From JBBSVE01 sp038233815 (GTDB lineage: Bacteria > Pseudomonadota > Alphaproteobacteria > Rhodobacterales > Rhodobacteraceae), in the NCBI GenBank assembly GCA_038233815.1, contig JBBSVE010000181.1, positions 1-5,659 of the forward strand: a stretch of DNA of 5,659 nt. The letters run 5' to 3'. Positions within the stretch are counted from its first letter, which is position 1. Each line of letters begins with the position of its first letter. The position numbers were made by a program, and so were the translations under genes. The notes under the pieces are model-generated. The model was not told the DNA's origin, ran no database searches, and saw only the letters and a program-made list of their open reading frames with translations. Below, piece after piece: positions 5,308 to 5,659 of the stretch.

Positions 5308-5659
5308 ATGGCGCACGTGGAACGCATCATCGAGGGTCTGGACTGCGTCGCGGAGGGCGCAGTCTGGTTGTCCGCCCATGATCCGCGCTTTCACGCGGCG
5401 CTCGAACGGGTCGGCCCGCTGCCCCTGCGCCGCTACGGGGAGGGATTCCCGGCACTGCTCGACGCGATCCTCGGCCAGCAGGTCAGCACGCGGTCGGCGG
5501 CGGCGGTGCGGGCGCGGATGGAGGCGGCGGCGATCTTTTCCGAGGATGGTGTGGCGGGGGCGTCGGACGAGGCGCTGCGGGCCTGCGGCCTCTCGCGCCA
5601 GAAGATGCGCTATGCACGCGCGCTGGCAGAGGCGCGGCTCGACTACGACGCCCTGCGCG
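5308..5659 (+). CDS. DNA-3-methyladenine glycosylase, AlkA-like HhH-GPD family, 3'-truncated
   Basis: The first 117 residues are visible; the right window edge cuts the gene. The product would excise alkylated purines such as 3-methyladenine from DNA, starting base-excision repair. The stretch FPALLDAILGQQVSTRSAAAVRARM (residues 47-71) matches the first conserved helix block of AlkA/Mag proteins, in which the ILGQQVS core is characteristic. GLSRQKMRYARALAEA (94-109) corresponds to the GLS-x-x-K block before the helix-hairpin-helix. The hairpin itself and the catalytic Asp would lie beyond the edge, so activity cannot be judged. There is no room for the N-terminal TBP-like domain of E. coli AlkA; this is the short form, usually about 200-220 residues. 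It is divergent from the MFS gene, with 110 bp between preferred starts. No Ada-type regulator is in view. Confidence 0.85.
   Translation, partial: MAHVERIIEGLDCVAEGAVWLSAHDPRFHAALERVGPLPLRRYGEGFPALLDAILGQQVSTRSAAAVRARMEAAAIFSEDGVAGASDEALRACGLSRQKMRYARALAEARLDYDALR

Overview
High-GC window with G/C-rich third codon positions, from a proteobacterium. The gene types (citramalate synthase, a WWRDA-type squalene/phytoene-synthase-like protein, a Tat/lipobox MltB-type transglycosylase) suggest an alphaproteobacterium, probably Rhodobacterales. That placement rests on recalled protein similarity, not on a marker gene or a search.

Layout, left to right. On the + strand are the 3' two-thirds of a citramalate synthase gene (cimA, cut by the left edge), then, 16 bp downstream, a catalytically doubtful squalene/phytoene-synthase-family gene related to the mitochondrial complex I assembly factor NDUFAF6. 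A 110-bp spacer with a perfect 10-bp inverted repeat follows. Next is a complete lytic murein transglycosylase lipoprotein gene with a C-terminal peptidoglycan-binding domain. On the - strand, tail-to-tail with it, lies the decayed N-terminal half of a DHA2-type (EmrB/QacA-like) drug-efflux transporter. It carries an in-frame TGA at codon 143 and has lost its C-terminal half. Upstream of the remnant on the same strand is a complete 12-TM MFS transporter. It is divergent from the start of an AlkA-like DNA-3-methyladenine glycosylase gene cut by the right edge.

How the genes relate. cimA and the NDUFAF6-like gene are close enough to be co-transcribed, but no shared pathway is evident: one makes an isoleucine precursor and the other is probably a membrane or respiratory-complex factor. 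The transglycosylase looks like a separate unit. The MFS gene and the glycosylase gene share a short divergent control region holding a 17-bp dyad that overlaps a -10-like hexamer.

The window is mostly ordinary chromosomal housekeeping. I found no phage, insertion sequence, CRISPR array, RNA gene or new multi-gene system. The points most worth a second look are the efflux-pump pseudogene and its junction with the transglycosylase gene, the absent aspartate motifs in the squalene-synthase-like protein, the G8 tract just after the lipobox, and three dyads in spacers.
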